Below are positions 60,488 to 64,000 of a stretch of 64,000 nucleotides of DNA, one piece after another. Numbering within the stretch: position 1 is the first letter of the stretch; each line of letters starts with the position of its first letter. Under the pieces are notes generated by a model. The model ran no database searches, was not told the origin of the DNA, and was given only the letters and a program-made list of their open reading frames with translations. A program made the translations under genes and the position numbers. This DNA is from Mytilus galloprovincialis (lineage: Eukaryota > Mollusca > Bivalvia > Mytilida > Mytilidae): the NCBI RefSeq assembly GCF_965363235.1, contig NC_134849.1, forward strand, positions 52,522,122-52,586,121, given 5' to 3'.

Positions 60488-61080
60488 CTGTAAAAAATAA
60501 TAAGAAAACAATTGATATCCATTAAATGATTGAAATTTCCTAAAAAGAAATTACTTATTAACTTGGTCTTAGTGTAAAATGAAATTCGATTATCACAACT
60601 CTGACATTCCAGTACATAGAATAAGAAATAAAGTATACTAGCTAAAAATGGACCTAAATTTGATTTTTTTCTTATTCCAAGCTGCAGCAAACTTAATTTT
60701 AATGAAGTTAATTTTGCAGATTTCATCTTGTGTTTATGACGTTATGACAATACAAAAATAGGGAGATGAGTATTGATTGCAAATGAGACAAATATCCACA
60801 AAAGTTCAAATGAAATGAATGTAATGCCTCTGTACAACCTTCAACGATGAGAATAAAACAGGTCAAGGGTACATTCTATTACAAATGCAGAGATTGCACC
60901 TTCATCAGGTGGGGGGGACACTATATAGACACTACATTCAAACTTGATTCACATGATACAGTTCAGAATTTGGATTGTGATGAATTATTAGACACATCAT
61001 AAATCTAAACATGCTAAATGCATGATAACATTTAGGATAGAAAAAAACCTTCAATAATATTTTAATAAACTAACAAATAT
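60488..61080. other. Putative intron with an R1 scrap
   Basis: Near 60,755-60,860 the words gggagatgagtattgattgc, aatgagacaaatatccacaa and accttcaacgatgag follow the order of repeat R1 but are strongly diverged. Nothing else is recognised. Confidence 0.4.
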
Positions 61081-61505
61081 AAAAAAGAAGATGTGGTATG
61101 ATTGCCAATGAGACAACTATCCACAAAAGACCAAAATGACACAGACATTAACAACTATAGGTCACCGTACGGCCTTCAACAATGAGCAAAGCCCATACCG
61201 CATAGTCAGCTATAATAGGCCCCGATAAGACAATGTAAAACAATTCAAACGAGAAAACTAACGGCCTTATCTATGTAAAAAAAATGAACGAAAAACAAAT
61301 ATGTAACACATAAACAAACGACAACCACTGAATTACAGGCTCCTGACTTGGGACAGGCACATACATAAATAATGTGGCGGGGTTTAACATGTTAGAGGGA
61401 TCCAAACCCTCCCCCTAACCTAGGACAGTGCTATAACAGTACAACATAAGAACGAACTATAAAAACCAGTTGAAAAAGGCTTAACTCATCAGATGGACAA
61501 AAATA
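61081..61505 (+). repeat. R1 dispersed repeat, full-length reference copy
   Basis: Ordered blocks: aagaagatgtggtatgattg, aactataggtcaccgtacgg, agcccataccgcatagtcag, acgagaaaactaacggcc, caaacgacaaccactgaatt, tgtggcggggtttaacatgt and aactcatcagatggacaaaa. The same family occurs at 4.0, 32.6, 35.9, 45.8 and 48.9 kb. There is no long open frame, and the element class is unknown to me. Confidence 0.88.
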
Positions 61506-62565
61506 TGCACGTATGGTCCAAATACTCATATGGTCCAGAACATATATTATATATATAGAGTGTAGGTTTTTTTGCCCCCGTGATCATTTTTGCAATTTGA
61601 AAACGAATATTAAAAATCTAAACATATAAGAAGTATTTAACCCCAAAAAGTACAATACACCGTTTAATTTTGCATAATATCAAAGAACACCAATTATTCA
61701 ATTGTTTTATGAAATCAAGTTTAACTTTGGACCCTTTTGACCCTATAGCTGATATAGACCAATTTAAAAACAAGCCAAAACATTTGAAATTGGTAAAACA
61801 ATAAGCATTGGAAACAAATATATAATTAATTTTACAGCTAATTTCCTAAGGCATGTAAATCTAAGACTTCGGTTAGCTTGCATGGTTTGTTTGTATATTG
61901 TACAATTGCAATTGACATAACGTCTAATCAAATTTAAAAGTACTCCATAAGGTTCAAATATGCCTATATTTATTGTTTGAAGACATCAACCTTAATTACA
62001 AAGCTTGAATCAATATTTCTACAAACAGAGCAAGCAAACCTACCAAAGTTTTACTCTACACGCATTAGGAAAATAGCTGTAATAATGGTAAAAGTGTTGT
62101 TTTTTTTCAAAAATGAAAAATACAAATGTAGTCTTCAGGTTTACCATAAATGCATGTATACTATAAATGAAGATCTAAGTGTCAAGCTGACAAGAACACA
62201 TATTTTTTTCTAGGTTTAATTCTTATAAAGAGAACAATTCCCATGATGAGTAATGACAATTTTGTTGTGTAAATTGTACTGATATGGCCCTCAATTGATC
62301 ATAAAATAATAATTTGAGTGTTCTGTGTGTTATTTTTACTTTTTGTTTGCCAGCTTGAATTTTCAAAATTGAAGGGTTAATCTAATTTATTGATTATTTA
62401 TCATGTTTTTACAATAATACATGTAACTGGTCAATTTCCAATTTCTATATATGATTATATTTCACAAATAATGTCTCAACACACGTCTTATTTGCTGTCT
62501 ATTTAGTAGTCTCTTGTTATGACTTGTTTGATTCATTTTTTTTATCAGTTATATCATATATTTAC
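61506..62565. other. Putative intron or intergenic, nothing recognised
   Basis: AT-rich sequence with a 78-codon plus-strand frame (61,977-62,213) that shows no domain. Confidence 0.4.
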
Positions 62566-62635
62566 CTATATGATCTCCTATCATATCTGCTTTCATCTTA
62601 ACATTATTTGGTGCTTTTCCATCTTCAACATTAAC
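62566..62635 (-). CDS. Putative internal exon, 70 bp, unknown protein
   Basis: On the minus strand the acceptor ttatcaacag precedes 70 bp that are open only in one frame, VNVEDGKAPNNVKMKADMIG then DHI, followed by the donor gtaaatat (exon end catatag). Length, splice sites and residue composition are all typical of a real exon. It starts in phase 0 and ends in phase 1. The protein is not recognised. The upstream exons are not identified: a 94-codon frame at 62,822-63,106 has a possible donor (tctggtaaaa) but in an incompatible phase. Confidence 0.45.
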
Positions 62636-63954
62636 CTGTTGATAAGAAATAAAATATTGTATATTTGTACATTTGCATGATCAGTACTGTAACAGTGAGT
62701 TACATCTACATGTACATTGTACATTAAGTTGGCTTAACATAATGCATTGGTTCATTGAAAAAAAAAGTTTTGTAGATATGATAATTAATTTGTGTAAATG
62801 TCATAAATGCTATGATATCAATTACATCATCAAGTAATTCATTTCTTCAGTATTGTTATTTTGAATTTGTTTTATCTGAGTAATCTGTAATGTTATAATC
62901 TCATCTTCTGGGCCCTTTAATTTAGTTATTGTTTTATCTTTCTTTTTACCAGATATTCGGAATCCTCTTGATTTATCAGTGTACATGTAGTTCCGGCGAG
63001 CCATTGAAAATTTTTGTCCGCAAACCTCTACTTTTTTCATATTTTTATTACATATAGTTTTGAAGGTCATATTTGTAAATCTTATAAGATCCTTGTTATT
63101 TTTCATATTTTTTTTTTATAAATAATTTTCTATATTTTTTAATATAATAGTCTCTTATAAATCTTTACAGAATGGCTCTCGTTTTTAAATTTATGTTTTA
63201 CACTTAATGTAAATTAAATGTTGTATTACATTATATATTATTGAGAGAGGAGAATTAATTAAAAATGAGACACAATTTAAATAAATACATGGAAACGGTC
63301 TGATTACGCTCTTCTTTACTAGGCAAAATTGTAACTTTTATAAAATAATAAATAAACAAAAGAAACAAATTAAATTGATAAAAACAAAGTTTTCAACATT
63401 GTAAAAGGTACATGTTTAAACACAATGCAATAATCCCAAGATTGTTTAATTAAATTTATTACATTCAATTAATTTAATTTTCTATTTATCTGTAGTAAAT
63501 CAATTTTTGATAGGATTAACAGTTGTTTGTTGTGTAGCCTTTGACAACACGATCAAACGAATCAATGCGTTCGATTTTATTCACATTTAAAAATATATAT
63601 TGGGATTTGTAATAGCTAAACTCTATTGTAGTTTAAATCTATTCTCGTAAACGAAAAAGGTAAGCACATTTATACTGTACAAAAATTATGTAATTAAAAA
63701 GATTTCAATTAATAATTTTGCATTAAATGTCTCTTATCATTTTTTTTTTTTTTTTTTACATTTCTTGTAAAACAAATTTAAGGAATACAAATTGTTCCAG
63801 TCCATCAAAAATGTAACGATATTGTTGGACGATTTCTTTTTCAATTTTTTTTGGTGTATACATTAATTTTTATGAACTGTGTTACAGCTTGACTATTTGA
63901 GCTACCTCACAAGTACATGTGATCTCATTTTCACTGAACTAGTACACAGTTTTA
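62636..63954. other. AT-rich, nothing secure
   Basis: Includes a 94-codon minus-strand frame (62,822-63,106), part of which (ccagatattcggaatcctct on the plus strand near 62,950) matches the interior of MITE M1, so it is more likely repeat-derived than coding. Long T runs lie near 63,740. Confidence 0.4.
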
Positions 63955-64000
63955 TTTAAGGCCAGCTGAGGACCACCTCCCGGTGCGGGATTTTCTCGCT
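63955..64000 (+). repeat. Dispersed repeat cut by the window end
   Basis: The final bases, ttaaggccagctgaggacca followed by cctcccggtgcgggattttc, match my memory of a repeat that is very common in mussel sequences. Only its start is in the window. Confidence 0.4.

Noticed and set aside
62822-63106. 94-codon minus-strand frame as an upstream exon of the putative gene at 60.4-62.6 kb
   Set aside because: Its possible donor leaves phase 1, while the next exon needs phase 0, and part of it matches MITE M1.

Overview
The window looks like nuclear DNA of a marine bivalve, most likely a mussel (Mytilus-type). It is AT-rich and gene-poor, full of short transposons and tandem repeats, and its recognisable genes are Toll-like receptors (TLRs) of the kind that is greatly expanded in bivalves. 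I see no bacterial operons, rRNA, CRISPR array or functional tRNA gene. The assignment to mussels rests on my memory of dispersed repeats common in mussel genomes and was not checked by any search.

Layout. 1-8.8 kb: no gene recognised; two short TTAA-flanked inverted-repeat elements, a degenerate minisatellite, a tRNA-derived SINE with target-site duplications, and repeat scraps. 8.9-11.4 kb (minus strand): one intact TLR of 849 codons with the whole protein in one exon, probably preceded by a 5'UTR intron. 11.5-31 kb: no clear gene; about 350-bp satellite arrays (13.9-14.6 and 22.6-23.9 kb), an imperfect inverted repeat spanning 17.9-22.0 kb, a decayed integrase (26.3-26.7 kb) and a decayed 39-codon frame with a myristoylation-type N-terminus (22.1-22.2 kb).

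31.2-54 kb: a head-to-tail segmental duplication. Unit 1 (about 31,235-39,590) and unit 2 (about 39,590-53,945) each carry one plus-strand TLR, and both TLRs are broken. The unit 1 TLR has a 20-bp deletion, a 2-bp insertion and a 63-bp deletion. The unit 2 TLR is one continuous frame with two stop codons. Unit 2 is longer because it carries insertions that unit 1 lacks: six near-identical 351-bp satellite copies, an array of about 169-bp repeats, a 2.6-kb composite insertion flanked by a 9-bp direct repeat, and a 453-bp foldback element. Comparing the two units therefore dates these insertions to after the duplication and defines their ends.

54-64 kb: mostly non-coding. It contains a TTGCGCC-motif cluster, a 140-bp near-perfect palindrome, two possible minus-strand exons (62.57-62.64 and 60.42-60.49 kb) of an unidentified gene, and a full-length dispersed repeat.

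The common theme is birth and death of an innate-immune receptor family inside a repeat-rich locus: one intact receptor, two recently duplicated paralogues that have lost their full-length frames, and active remodelling by satellites and small transposons.
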